A DNA stretch of 64,000 bases from Alistipes ihumii AP11 (GCF_025144665.1 NZ_CP102294.1:2542001-2606000), one strand, 5' to 3'; numbered from the stretch's first letter, positions 1 to 12,090 are shown. The notes: a model not told the origin generated them from the letters alone. Translations and numbers: made by a program.

Positions 1-3297
<3,297 letters not shown>

Positions 3298-3311
3298 CCA
3301 AGCGAGAAACA

Positions 3312-4274
3312 ATGCACATAACCGACATTTACAACCAAGCCGCCGCCGAGGGACGGGCCCGTTTCTCGGTCGAGCTGTTGCCGCCGCTCAAGGGCGATGG
3401 GCCCGGCCGCGTGTTCGAGGCGCTCGATCCGCTCCGGGAATTCGCGCCGGTTTCGGTCAACGTGACATCCCACCGCGAGGACGTGAAATACGTCGAACGC
3501 GAGAACGGACTGCTGGAGCGGCACACGGTGCGCCGCCGTCCCGGTACGGTAGGTATCTCGGCCGCCATCATGCGCCGCTACGGCGTCGAGGCGATTCCGC
3601 ACCTGATCTGCGGCGGACAGTCGCGCTACGATCTGGAGGACGCGCTGATCGACCTCGATTTTCTGGGTATCGACAATGTGCTGGCCCTGCGCGGCGACAA
3701 TCTGCGCGGCGAGCACTCGTTCCGGGTGCATCCCGACGGGCATGGGCATGCTTGCGAGCTGGTCCGCCAGATCGCCCGGATGAACGAGGGCGTGTTCATC
3801 GACGGCGAGGTCGAGGACTGTCACCGGACGAATTTCTGCATAGGCGTGGCCGGCTATCCCGAAAAGCACTGCGAGGCTCCGAATCCGGCCGAGGACATGC
3901 GCCGGCTCAAGGAAAAAGTCGACGCGGGGGCCGACTACATCATCACGCAGATGAGCTTCGACAACGCGAGCATACTCGCTTTTATCGAGAATTGCCGCGC
4001 GGCGGGTATCGACGTGCCGATCATTCCGGGCATCAAGCCTTTTTCGACGAAGGCGCAGCTCACGATGCTGCCGCAGATATTCCACGTCGATCTGCCCGAG
4101 GTGCTGGTCCGCGAGGTCGAGAAGTGCCCGACGAATCGCGAGGTGCGCGAGGTGGGCGTCGAATGGGCCGTAGCGCAGGGGCGCGAGCTGATCGCCGCCG
4201 GCGTGCCGATCCTCCACTTCTATACGATGGGCAAGACCGACAATATGGTCAAGATCGCGCAGGCGCTGTTTTAG
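3312..4274 (+). CDS. metF: Methylenetetrahydrofolate reductase
   Basis: Reduces 5,10-methylene-THF to 5-methyl-THF, the methyl donor for MetH encoded just upstream, using FAD. The 320-residue length is normal for the bacterial single-domain enzyme. The FSVELLPP block at the N terminus carries the catalytic Glu (E21). ALRGD and the later GADYIITQM segment are the typical barrel motifs for flavin and folate binding. The ATG at 3312 is chosen because it lies 14 nt after the metH stop and gives the family-typical N terminus; the open frame upstream of it is only metH read in another frame. The pair metH-metF forms a complete methyl-supply module. Confidence 0.96.
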   Translation: MHITDIYNQAAAEGRARFSVELLPPLKGDGPGRVFEALDPLREFAPVSVNVTSHREDVKYVERENGLLERHTVRRRPGTVGISAAIMRRYGVEAIPHLICGGQSRYDLEDALIDLDFLGIDNVLALRGDNLRGEHSFRVHPDGHGHACELVRQIARMNEGVFIDGEVEDCHRTNFCIGVAGYPEKHCEAPNPAEDMRRLKEKVDAGADYIITQMSFDNASILAFIENCRAAGIDVPIIPGIKPFSTKAQLTMLPQIFHVDLPEVLVREVEKCPTNREVREVGVEWAVAQGRELIAAGVPILHFYTMGKTDNMVKIAQALF

Positions 4275-4868
4275 ACGCGGCGTTTGCGAAGTTTTCGTCC
4301 GCCGCCGGCTCGGGCTTTCCCGGTTCGCGCAGCACTTGCGGAACTCCGCGTTTATTTGGGATGGAAGGCGCTTTTGGCATGTCGACGCGGCCGTATATGA
4401 GGACGGAGACAGTCCGTTCGGCGGCCGGTAGCGTGAGCGGGGCGCTTCGGGGCCGGAGTCCGAAGCGAGAGAGGTTGGAGAAGGGCGTATTTATCCGATC
4501 CGTCCGGTTCCCGCTCGGAGTATTCGGGGCGTTCGCGGGCGCGTGTCGTTCGTAAAGAGAAAGGCTCTGTATGCAGGCCGTTCGCGGGGTATCGTTGCTT
4601 ACCGGAAACCGGCCTTGCCGAAAACGGTGCGGGATTTCGGGAGAAGGGCGGGATGATCGGAACCGATCCGACGGAGTTGGCGAGGAAACGGTTCGGAAGC
4701 ACCCGACGAGTCGGCGAGCCGTTGGAAAGCGGTCGGGGTCGAAGGTCTCCCGACGGAGGAAAAGGTGCGAGCGCCCCTGTTTCCTGTAGAGAGTGGGTGC
4801 GTGGATTGATGTTTCGGCGTGGCGGAACCGGCTGTCGGACCCGCGAATGCGATTTTAATAGTTGCCGT
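4275..4868. other. Gene-free intergenic stretch
   Basis: About 590 GC-rich bases between metF and the M20 hydrolase. Short open frames exist on both strands but show no family resemblance, signal peptide or plausible start context. No clear terminator hairpin with a T run was seen after metF. Confidence 0.5.
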
Positions 4869-6050
4869 ATGGAAACTTATGATTCGATCAAAAAGGCGGC
4901 GGAGGCTGTTTCCGGGCAGGTGTTGCTTGCCCGACGGACTCTGCATGCCAATCCCGAGCTGTCGTTCGAGGAGCGGGAGACTTCCCGTTATGTGGCCGAT
5001 TGCCTGCGGGAGGCGGGCATCGAATTCCAGCCGATAGCCGGAACGGGCGTTCTGGCCCGGATCGAGGGCCGGGGAGACCTCCGCCGTTGCGTCGTGCTGC
5101 GTGCCGACATGGACGCGCTGCCGATCGAGGAGAAGACCGGTTTGGAATACGCTTCCCGGAACAAGGGCGTGATGCATGCGTGCGGGCACGACGTCCACAC
5201 GGCCTGCCTGCTCGGGGCGATGCTCGTGCTGAAGAGGATGAGCGAGCGAATCGAGGGAACGGTGTTCGGGCTTTTCCAGCCCGGCGAGGAGCTTTGCCCG
5301 GGCGGAGCGTCGCTCGTGCTGGCCGAGGACCCGTTCCGTGACTACGAGGTCGCGGCTTTCGTAGGCGAACATGTGGCGGCGGAGATTCCGGCCGGCCGTT
5401 TCGGCTTCCGCGCGGGGCAGTATATGGCTTCGAGCGACGAGCTGCGCATCACGGTCCGGGGAACCGGGGGACACGGCGCGCTGCCCCATACGCTGACCGA
5501 TCCGGTCGTTGCGGCGGCCGCGATCGTCACGTCGTTGCAGCAGATCGTCAGCCGCAATGCCGACGGGACGATTCCGACCGTGCTCTCGATCGGGCGGCTG
5601 ATTGCCGACGGCGCCACGAACATCATTCCGCCGACGGTGGAAATGGAAGGCACGCTGCGGACGATGGACGAGACGTGGCGCGGGCGCGCGAAACGGCGTG
5701 TCGCCGAGATCGCGGCCGGAACGGCGGCCGCATACGGCGTCGAGGCCGAGGTGAAGATATCGGACGGCTATCCGTGCGTCGTGAACGATCCGGCGCTGAC
5801 GGCGCGCGCTCGGCAGATCGTCGGGCGGCTGTGGGGCGCCGACCGGGTGGAGGAGCTGGCTTTGCGAATGACGGCCGAGGACTTCGGTTCCTACACGAAG
5901 CGCTATCCGAGCGTTTTTTTTCGTCTCGGCGTTGCGCGGACGGACGGTCCGACGGGCGGACTGCACACGTCGGTATTCGATCCCGACGAGCGGGCGCTCG
6001 ACTACGGCGTGGCGACGATGACCGCGCTGGCGCTCGAACTGGGACGTTGA
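4869..6050 (+). CDS. M20 family amidohydrolase (hippurate/N-acyl amino acid hydrolase type)
   Basis: Zinc-dependent hydrolase of N-acyl or N-carbamoyl amino acids, 393 residues, probably cytosolic (no signal peptide). Metal-site motifs are in order: RADMDALPIEE (D80), HACGHDVH (C105, H107, H110), GEE (E140/E141), and the C-terminal LHTSVFDPDE histidine. Between them sits the dimerisation insert (about 180-300) with GTGGHGALPH. The ATG at 4869 is chosen over the longer frame because the upstream codons look non-coding and METYDSIK gives the usual N-terminal helix. The gene stands alone, so the substrate cannot be read from context. IAA-amino-acid hydrolase and aminobenzoyl-glutamate hydrolase are close alternatives. 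Confidence 0.9.
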   Translation: METYDSIKKAAEAVSGQVLLARRTLHANPELSFEERETSRYVADCLREAGIEFQPIAGTGVLARIEGRGDLRRCVVLRADMDALPIEEKTGLEYASRNKGVMHACGHDVHTACLLGAMLVLKRMSERIEGTVFGLFQPGEELCPGGASLVLAEDPFRDYEVAAFVGEHVAAEIPAGRFGFRAGQYMASSDELRITVRGTGGHGALPHTLTDPVVAAAAIVTSLQQIVSRNADGTIPTVLSIGRLIADGATNIIPPTVEMEGTLRTMDETWRGRAKRRVAEIAAGTAAAYGVEAEVKISDGYPCVVNDPALTARARQIVGRLWGADRVEELALRMTAEDFGSYTKRYPSVFFRLGVARTDGPTGGLHTSVFDPDERALDYGVATMTALALELGR

Positions 6051-6553
6051 CAGTCGCCTGTCGCTATTCCCGGGATTGCTCGGTTGCCTGAAGGCGCGGA
6101 AATCGCGCCGGACGATTCGGTTCGGAGTGCTGCGGACTGCTGTCGCCTGCGCCGAACCGCAAACGATCGTAGGTACGAGCTGCTCGCCGCCGTATACGCC
6201 TACTTGTCGGAGTGCGATGTAATCGGTTCCGACGAGGTTTTTCCGTTCCTTTCTCGGATCGTCTCGCTCCCGGTTCGGTGCCGTTTTCTTCTCTTCTTGT
6301 GATTTTTACTTGCTCTCGGTCTCCGTCCGAAACAGGATGAACGCTATATGTTGCGAATGTCAGGGCCGATTTTTGGCAGGTCGTTTCCTGCACCTCCCCG
6401 TCGATGGAGCGGTTTTTCGTCCTTCGATTCCGTCTCTTTCGTCTTTGCCGATTGCGCAGCAGGTTGGTGCCGGAAAGCGGCCGAGCGGGAGATAGGTTGG
6501 AGTTCGGGAACCGTCGACGATGACGTAGAGAGCGGCTGCGTCGGGAAAGCAAT
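6051..6553. other. Gene-free intergenic stretch
   Basis: About 500 bases between the M20 gene and repeat copy 1. Only short open frames without recognisable products are present on either strand. Confidence 0.45.
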
Positions 6554-6745
6554 GGTATGCTTCCGTGTACCAAGCATGTTCGCCCCCGGAATTTCTATTG
6601 TCTGTTGACCGCGACTTGCGGCCACCGGTTATGTATCCGATTAGGCTCCTGCATGAAATTTTCTCCGACAGAGGGGGAAATTAAACCGGAGGCATCGGGT
6701 GTTCGCAAGTCGGTACGGTAAACGATATGACCGGGACAGGAAAAA
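6554..6745 (+). repeat. Dispersed intergenic repeat, copy 1
   Basis: One of three diverged copies of a unit of roughly 200 bp (others at 40866-41065 and 56587-56770). Shared landmarks in order are CTTCCrTGT..AAGC, GGAATTTCTAT, GTTGACCGCG..TTGCG, GTATCCGATTAGGCT, TGAAATT and a final ACGGTAAACGATAT block. Each copy runs up to the intrinsic terminator of a minus-strand gene, here rplT. The family could be a terminator-linked element or encode a small RNA on the plus strand; nothing in the sequence decides between these. Boundaries are by eye. Confidence 0.7.
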
Positions 6746-6776
6746 CAAGAACCCCGCTCCTTAGGAGCGGGGTTCT
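6740..6776 (-). terminator. Terminator of rpmI-rplT
   Basis: Perfect 13-bp stem AGAACCCCGCTCC / GGAGCGGGGTTCT with loop TTA, followed on the minus strand by a T-rich tail (TTGTTTTTC). It lies about 40 bp past the rplT stop. Confidence 0.9.
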
Positions 6777-6817
6777 GCATAGGCCCTGAGCCTTCGCCCT
6801 TGCGGGCGGGCTATGCC

Positions 6818-7162
6818 TTACTGGACTGTTTTAACGATTTTTTCGAATGCTGCGGGATTGTTCATCGCCAGATCGGCCAGCACCTTGCGGTTGAGCTGGA
6901 TGCCCTTGGCGTTCACTTTGCCCATGAATTCCGAATAAGTCATGCCGTGGCTGCGGGCTGCGGCGTTGATACGCTGGATCCACAGGCTACGGAATTGGCG
7001 TTTCTTGTTCTTGCGATCGCGGTAAGCGTACGTAAGACCCTTTTCGACGGTGTTTTTGGCGACCGTCCATACGTTTCCCCTTGAACCAAAGTTACCTTTG
7101 GCAAGTTTTAAAACCTTTTTTCTTCTGGCTCTGGATGCTACTGCATTGACTGACCTTGGCAT
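6818..7162 (-). CDS. rplT: 50S ribosomal protein L20
   Basis: Large-subunit assembly protein that binds 23S rRNA, 114 residues, the normal length. The N terminus [16 protein letters not shown] and the central [20 protein letters not shown] block are diagnostic, and the strongly basic first half fits rRNA binding. It lies 99 nt downstream of rpmI on the same strand and ends at a strong hairpin terminator. In many bacteria the order is infC-rpmI-rplT with L20 autoregulation; here infC is not next to the pair. Confidence 0.98.
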   Translation of the reverse strand: MPRSVNAVASRARRKKVLKLAKGNFGSRGNVWTVAKNTVEKGLTYAYRDRKNKKRQFRSLWIQRINAAARSHGMTYSEFMGKVNAKGIQLNRKVLADLAMNNPAAFEKIVKTVQ

Positions 7163-7261
7163 AATTTAAAAGTTTTACGAGCGGTTAGCGGCACGGTTCT
7201 CCCGCGCTCTTCGGGGCTAAATCGCTCTTTGTTTGACTGAAAGCGCGAAGCGGCTCCTCGA

Positions 7262-7456
7262 TTACTTTACGAGCAGCAGCTTCACGTTGGCCTCGTCGGC
7301 CTTCGAAATGAGACCCGAGTAAGTCAGGTTCCGTTTCTGCTTGGTGGTTTTCTTGGTCAGGATGTGACTTTTGAAAGCATGCTTTCTCTTGATCTTTCCT
7401 GATCCGGTGAAGTCGAAGCGCTTCTTCGCACCGGAATTGGTTTTCATTTTCGGCAT
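7262..7456 (-). CDS. rpmI: 50S ribosomal protein L35
   Basis: Small basic ribosomal protein of 64 residues. [14 protein letters not shown] at the start and the [14 protein letters not shown] block are typical of L35. It is first gene of a two-gene unit with rplT. A good Bacteroidota promoter lies just upstream (7488-7519), which would let the pair be expressed without infC. The sequence upstream is an AT-rich accessory island rather than the usual infC/thrS. Confidence 0.97.
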   Translation of the reverse strand: MPKMKTNSGAKKRFDFTGSGKIKRKHAFKSHILTKKTTKQKRNLTYSGLISKADEANVKLLLVK

Positions 7457-7487
7457 TCTGATTCGAATTTAAATGTTAAACAGCCCA

Positions 7488-7519
7488 CAAAGATAAGAAT
7501 TAATCGGGAAACAAACAAA
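7488..7519 (-). promoter_or_regulatory. Promoter of rpmI-rplT
   Basis: On the minus strand TTTG, 20 bp, TATCTTTG matches the Bacteroidota sigma-ABfr consensus (TTTG, N19-21, TAnnTTTG). The -7 box ends about 30 bp before the rpmI ATG. Confidence 0.75.
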
Positions 7520-7601
7520 AAGCGGTCCGCCGAACTTTCCCGGGGAAGCTGTGACACACCCTTTGTTATGATTGGCATCTCGATAAGGATGATCTTAAAG
7601 T

Positions 7602-7889
7602 TCATAGATTGCCGAGCGGTTTTTCCCTCAGTTCGGGCGTAAGCTCCGTTACCTGTCCCCGCTTAGCCTGCTCGATAGCCTCGCGGATAGTTTGCAGGTT
7701 CCGGGGATCGTCAAAAAAGGGATCGCCGCTCGGACTGATACCCAACATCGAAACACCTGCCCGAGTAATATGACATTTAGTCCGTAATGACCGCAATGAG
7801 TAATTTTTGCCATAAAATTTGGCAATCATTCTCAGGCAGGTCGGCCCGCAATTCATCGCGTCTAATTGTATGCAATGGGGGAATTTCAT
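7602..7889 (-). pseudogene. Chimeric remnant: C39 peptidase N terminus joined to antitoxin-like C terminus
   Basis: A 95-codon frame made of two unrelated halves. Residues 1-52 match the start of a C39 bacteriocin-processing peptidase/ABC transporter, including the catalytic-Cys block QLDAMNCGPTCLRM and the ITRAGVSMLGIS end. Residues 53-95 (DPFFDDPRN..TELTPELREK) look like the C-terminal part of a RelB/VapB-like antitoxin of Bacteroidota. The C39 domain is cut to about a third and no transmembrane or ATPase part follows, so no transporter is encoded. The stop overlaps an ATG (ATGA at 7602-7605) beginning a second frame, MNFKIILIE, as in antitoxin-toxin pairs; that frame soon runs into the rpmI promoter and leader. 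Most likely a deletion scar. The antitoxin identity is by resemblance only. Confidence 0.6.
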
Positions 7890-7939
7890 TCGATATAAAC
7901 CTGCTTAAACTTGATTAAGTATTGTTTACCGACCACTGC

Positions 7940-9367
7940 TTAGTTATGTTCTATGTGCAACGAATCATTGTGTACTTTTTTTAAAATTTCGATTGCTTTC
8001 TCTAATGCGAGATCTTTGTTTTGTCGTTCACTGGATAACGTTCTGTGAATAACAATATCAGGAACAATTCCCTTGTTAACAAAAAGTTTATTACTATACG
8101 GGAATAGCTCACGTAACGTACATATTCGAACGACTCCCCCATCAGGCAAATCGACTAACAAAGGAGCACCGGATGAACCTTCTGTTTCTTCCCCTATGAA
8201 TATTGGCCTGTCGGGAAGATCATAAATATTGACAAGAAAATCTTCGCATGCAGAAGAGCTAAGCGGCCCAATTAAACAAACAATAGGACATTCAACAGCG
8301 TTTATGTGAATATCTCTTACGATAATTTCCGGATTTTGTTTTTTGTAAGCCTTGCCTAAATAAAAAAGTTCATATTCCTCACGATAATTTCCCTGAGAGC
8401 GGGCATAACCATCATTAATTCTGGTTTCATATCCAAAGGAACGAATAGTATCACTTGGATCTATATGCATCTGTAATCGCCAAGCAACATCTGTAACACC
8501 ACCTCTGTTATAGCGCAAATCTAAGATTAATCCTTCGGGGTTTCTATTGGACAAGTCAAACATAACAGAGTCCAACATGGCAATCATATCTTCTCTAAAG
8601 TCCTTTATCGTCAAGCGCGCTATATTTTGACACCATTGGACTGATATCCTTTTCTTGGGGGGATAAATACCCCAAGGTACACTCCAATAATCATCCTCGG
8701 CAGTGCTTAGGGTCTCCCAATTGTATTGCAATTTAAAATTCAATATATCTCCTTTTCCCGTTTTTGCTTTACCTTCCAAAAAATGACCGATAGGCCCTTC
8801 ATGCAATCTCGCCAGTGCAATACGCCGACGTTCGTGTTCCGTGGATGCACATGCCTTTGGAAGACAGTATCGCTCTATGTATTTGGATACAGGCAACCCT
8901 TTGATTTCTATGAGTTCGGCACCTAACAACATTGAGTCTATTCCTGCATTCTTTTTCAAGACGGTAAAATAATACTTACCTTCTATTTCCCTGATAGTTC
9001 CAGAAATGTCGTTGATATAGTCACTCTTTTTATAACTCCTATCAACTATCCCAGTATGCCCGTCGTTAAATTTTGCCAAAAATAACTCCAGTTCATCATA
9101 ATACTCGATATCATTCCTCGTCAGTAAAATACGGGTAAGCGTGCTTTGGTATAGAGAGTCTATGTCGAAATTAACTTTGTCTATATTGACGAAGTTATAT
9201 TTTATTTCAGACCAAATTTTACTTAACCCAAATACTTTATCTTCTGTATTATTGATTTTAGGAAGAGTGCTTATTTGAACGCTGTCAATGAGAATTGGCT
9301 GCGAATAAACCATTTGTAACGGATAAAGACAGCTGACAATTGATATAAACAAATAAATGGTTTTCAT
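7940..9367 (-). CDS. Exported S41 family (tail-specific) peptidase
   Basis: Serine protease of the S41 C-terminal-processing family, 475 residues. The Met at 9367 gives a good signal peptide (MKTIYLFISIVSCLYPLQ..YSQ), so it is preferred over an upstream Met 20 codons earlier. The catalytic-domain core is visible: LILDLRYNRGG, LIGPLSSSACEDF with the nucleophile Ser region, and GEETEGSSGAP where CtpA-type enzymes carry the general-base Lys; the Glu here matches the Tricorn-like branch. Periplasmic location is expected. Its codons are AT-rich unlike the genes around it, marking it as acquired. It lies beside the C39 remnant; whether both came from one peptide-export locus is inference. Confidence 0.8.
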   Translation of the reverse strand: MKTIYLFISIVSCLYPLQMVYSQPILIDSVQISTLPKINNTEDKVFGLSKIWSEIKYNFVNIDKVNFDIDSLYQSTLTRILLTRNDIEYYDELELFLAKFNDGHTGIVDRSYKKSDYINDISGTIREIEGKYYFTVLKKNAGIDSMLLGAELIEIKGLPVSKYIERYCLPKACASTEHERRRIALARLHEGPIGHFLEGKAKTGKGDILNFKLQYNWETLSTAEDDYWSVPWGIYPPKKRISVQWCQNIARLTIKDFREDMIAMLDSVMFDLSNRNPEGLILDLRYNRGGVTDVAWRLQMHIDPSDTIRSFGYETRINDGYARSQGNYREEYELFYLGKAYKKQNPEIIVRDIHINAVECPIVCLIGPLSSSACEDFLVNIYDLPDRPIFIGEETEGSSGAPLLVDLPDGGVVRICTLRELFPYSNKLFVNKGIVPDIVIHRTLSSERQNKDLALEKAIEILKKVHNDSLHIEHN

Positions 9368-9913
9368 ATTTATCGAAAAGTGATGTTTTTTTTGTGACAC
9401 TTCCTTAATTCGATTGATAAAGAACAATTATACATGCTCTGGCGATTAAACTTTTTCGATACAAAACACGATTGCCATCATAATATTTAAATTTTATACA
9501 AAAAAATACTGCAAGCAGAGGCATTTTGTATTTGTATAAAAACATTAGGGACTTTCCCGTTCGGCAAACCGGCGTTGGGTGCGAAAGGGTAGTTCAGGAG
9601 TAGATGCGGAACGAGTCTGTCAAGTGTCATAAGCGTTTGTATTAAATGTAATCTATAAAATGCACAACGCCTCAACCTCCCTCAATCTGTACATTTATGA
9701 AATTAAACAATCAAATTTTATTTGCCAAAATATTTGCGCATTAAATGGGATATTTTGTAAACAGGAAGCCGGGTACGGCTGCCCGGCAAGCATAGAAAAG
9801 CCCGCTTCCCCGGCCGGTATCGCGTAGCCTGACAGAATGTCAATGACGAGCTTCTGGCAAAGTTATTGAAGGAAAACGATATTCGGAAAAACGAACCAAA
9901 ACGCTTCTGTATT
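9368..9913. other. AT-rich intergenic part of the accessory island
   Basis: About 545 bases at the right edge of the island. Short minus-strand frames (9487-9675, 9718-9960) have no start context or recognisable product. The composition returns to GC-rich around 9760-9900. Likely decayed accessory DNA. Confidence 0.4.
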
Positions 9914-10471
9914 ATGGAAACGATATTCAAACGCTGGTGGCTGTTGCTGCTCAACGGCATCCTGTTCCTGATTCTCGGGGTGATCTCGCTGGCCTATCCG
10001 GTCACGGCCCTTTTCTCGGTTGCCGTCTATATCGGTGTCGTCGCCCTCGTGGCGGGCATCGGCTCGATCGTGGTCGCGCTTTCCAATATGCGCATTCGCG
10101 GCTGGGGCTGGCGGCTGCTCGAGGGCGTCATCGACGTGATTTTCGGCTTGCTGATGCTCGGCAACCCGCTGCTTTCGGCCGCGATGATTCCGGTGCTGAT
10201 CGGCATCTGGGTCTTCGTTCGGGGACTGATGTACGTGGCCGACTCTCTGGCATGGCGCCGTCGCGGGTCGGGCGACTGGTCGCGCTACCTGATCGTGGGC
10301 ATCCTGCTGCTGGTGCTGGGCTTTCTGATGATGGTCGACGACCGTTTCGGTCTGCTGCCGGTGGCCTATCTGCTCGCGTTTATCTTCCTGCTGGTCGGCT
10401 TCGGCAGCCTGATCGTGGCCTTCGGCATGCGCCGCGCGGACAGAGAGCTCCGGCGGCAGGAGCGCGATTGA
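9914..10471 (+). CDS. HdeD/DUF308 family membrane protein
   Basis: 185-residue inner-membrane protein with about six hydrophobic helices arranged as a DUF308 repeat (LLLLNGILFLILGVISL near residue 10 and RYLIVGILLLVLGFLMM near 130). HdeD of E. coli is linked to acid resistance, but most Bacteroidota members are uncharacterised. The ATG at 9914 starts METIFKRWW directly before the first helix; an in-frame Met 16 codons upstream adds only a polar stretch. The gene begins right after the AT-rich island and is followed by a small winged-helix gene 108 bp downstream. Confidence 0.85.
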   Translation: METIFKRWWLLLLNGILFLILGVISLAYPVTALFSVAVYIGVVALVAGIGSIVVALSNMRIRGWGWRLLEGVIDVIFGLLMLGNPLLSAAMIPVLIGIWVFVRGLMYVADSLAWRRRGSGDWSRYLIVGILLLVLGFLMMVDDRFGLLPVAYLLAFIFLLVGFGSLIVAFGMRRADRELRRQERD

Positions 10472-10579
10472 GCGTTTCGGCCGATAGGATTTTCTTATTC
10501 GCCTATCCGTATTTCCGATTTGCGATTCCGGCCGGTTTGCGTAATTTTACGCACGGATAAATCCTAAACCACGATTGTC

Positions 10580-10750
10580 ATGGAAGAAAAGATTCTGAAA
10601 GCATTGCAGGAAAAGGGCGCCATGCGTCCGGGCGACATCGCCGCCGCCGCCGGCGTCGATAAGGAAGAAGCCGCCAAAGTAATCAAGAAGCTGGCCAAGG
10701 AGGGCAAAATCTATTCGCCCAAGCGTTGCTTTTACGATATCCGGAAGTAG
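10580..10750 (+). CDS. Small winged-helix-like DNA-binding protein
   Basis: A 56-residue protein, MEEKILKALQEKG to YDIRK. The pattern helix (EEKILKALQEKG), helix-turn-helix (MRPGDIAAAAGVDKEEAAKVIKKLAKEG) and a short wing (KIYSPKRCFYDI) is that of a minimal winged helix as in small MarR/ArsR-type regulators. It has good codon usage for this genome. It ends 7 nt before the next gene, so the two may be co-transcribed. The target is unknown. Confidence 0.75.
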   Translation: MEEKILKALQEKGAMRPGDIAAAAGVDKEEAAKVIKKLAKEGKIYSPKRCFYDIRK

Positions 10751-10757
10751 CGGCCGC

Positions 10758-11612
10758 ATGGTACGGCTGATGATCTGCCTGTCGGCGCTGCTCTTGGGGG
10801 GCGGTGCCGACCTGCTTTCGGCCCGGGGCCGCGAGCTGGTTGCCGGTTCGTACAACATCCGTTGCGACACGCCGGTGGACGGAGACAACGCGTGGCCTTA
10901 CCGCAAGGAAAGGGTCGAGGCGTTGATCCGTTTTTACGGCTTCGACGTGCTGGGAGTGCAGGAAGCGAAGCCGTCCCAGATGAGCGATCTGCGCGCGATG
11001 CCCGGTTTCGCATCGGTGGGTGTGGGCCGCGACGGGGGAGACCGGGGCGAATACTCGGCGATCTTTTATCGCACGGACCGTCTCCGGGTACTCGACAGCG
11101 GCACGTTCTGGCTCTCCGAGACGCCCGATACCGTTTCCAAAGGGTGGGATGCGGCCTTGAACCGGATATGCACATGGGCCAAGATGAAGGATCGGCGCAC
11201 GGGGCGCGTGTTCTATTTTTTCAATACCCATTTCGATCACGTCGGCCGCGAGGCGAGGCTCCGGTCGGCCGAATTGCTTGCCGGGCGTATCCGGGCCGTA
11301 GCGGGCGACAAATATCCGGTGCTTTGCACGGGCGATTTCAACGCTCATGCCGAGAGCGAACCGGTCGCCGTGATGAAGACCGTACTGCGCGATGCCCGCG
11401 AGGCGTCGCAGACGCCTGCGTACGGACCTCCGTTCAGTTATGCCGGATTCCCCGTTCAGGTTCCCGAGAAGCTCAGGAACCGTACGCCGATCGACTATTT
11501 GTTCGTAAGCGGCCGCGTGCGGGTACTGACCTGCGGCTTGCTGTCCGACTCGGACGGGAGGAATCATCCCTCGGACCATTTCCCGCTGCGCGCTGTGATC
11601 GTATTCGACTGA
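10758..11612 (+). CDS. Exported endonuclease/exonuclease/phosphatase family protein
   Basis: 284 residues with an N-terminal signal peptide (LMICLSALLLGGGADLLSA), so periplasmic or secreted. The EEP fold motifs are in order: SYNIRCD (Asn), GVQEAK (metal-binding Glu), THFDHVG, TGDFNAH (Asp/Asn) and the C-terminal NHPSDHFPL with the catalytic Asp-His. The family includes phosphodiesterases, sphingomyelinases and exported nucleases. Members of this length and with DTPVDGDNAW after SYNIR are common in gut Bacteroidota and usually annotated only by family. The first Met is used, 7 nt after the preceding stop. Confidence 0.88.
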   Translation: MVRLMICLSALLLGGGADLLSARGRELVAGSYNIRCDTPVDGDNAWPYRKERVEALIRFYGFDVLGVQEAKPSQMSDLRAMPGFASVGVGRDGGDRGEYSAIFYRTDRLRVLDSGTFWLSETPDTVSKGWDAALNRICTWAKMKDRRTGRVFYFFNTHFDHVGREARLRSAELLAGRIRAVAGDKYPVLCTGDFNAHAESEPVAVMKTVLRDAREASQTPAYGPPFSYAGFPVQVPEKLRNRTPIDYLFVSGRVRVLTCGLLSDSDGRNHPSDHFPLRAVIVFD

Positions 11613-11683
11613 GAAAGAAGTCCGGCCGCTTTCGGCAGGCAAGTGTGTCGAAGTGCGAAGACTGCTTGCGGAATGCGTAAGAC

Positions 11684-11878
11684 ATTGAATTTCTTTGTGG
11701 TTCAATAACGACGTTTTAACCTGTTGCTGTGCCAAGTCCCAATCGTCGGGAGCAAAAGAGAAACCCGTGCTGACGTAACGAGTTTGACGATTAAGGGTAA
11801 ACCGAATGTGTATCGATGCGCGGTGTCGTTTTTGTATATTTTGTCCTTGCGGCAAATGGCACTTATTTTGATTTCCAT
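11684..11878 (-). pseudogene. Tyrosine recombinase (integrase) N-terminal remnant
   Basis: Read on the minus strand, MEIKISAICRKDKIYKNDTA (from 11878) followed after a one-base frameshift by IHIRFTLNRQTRYVSTG and PDDWDLAQQQVK matches the arm-type DNA-binding N terminus of Bacteroidota tyrosine integrases. The frame change lies near 11832-11840, where one missing base would restore a continuous reading. Homology ends about 65 residues in; the SAM-like and catalytic domains are absent. It starts about 140 bp downstream of the 3' end of tRNA-Thr, which is a typical place for an integrase. A remnant of an excised or decayed element. Confidence 0.7.
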
Positions 11879-11970
11879 TGTTTTACGCTATTCGCAAAAT
11901 ACAAAGCCAATCGTATATCTGTTCTCGCAGGGGTAAACAAAATGGCTTTTTCAAGCTTTCGGGGGACTCT

Positions 11971-12015
11971 GAAAACAAAAAATCAGCGATCTGTTCATAA
12001 CAGATCGCTGATTTT
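11971..12015 (-). terminator. Terminator of tRNA-Thr
   Basis: Perfect 17-bp stem AAAATCAGCGATCTGTT with a 3-base loop (left arm 11979-11995, right arm 11999-12015), then TTTTGTTTTC on the minus strand, 4 bp past the tRNA 3' end. Confidence 0.9.
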
Positions 12016-12018
12016 CAG

Positions 12019-12090
<72 letters not shown>

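Noticed and set aside
9487-9960. Short minus-strand frames at the island edge as genes
   Set aside because: No recognisable product and overlapping the start region of the HdeD-like gene; treated as decayed DNA.
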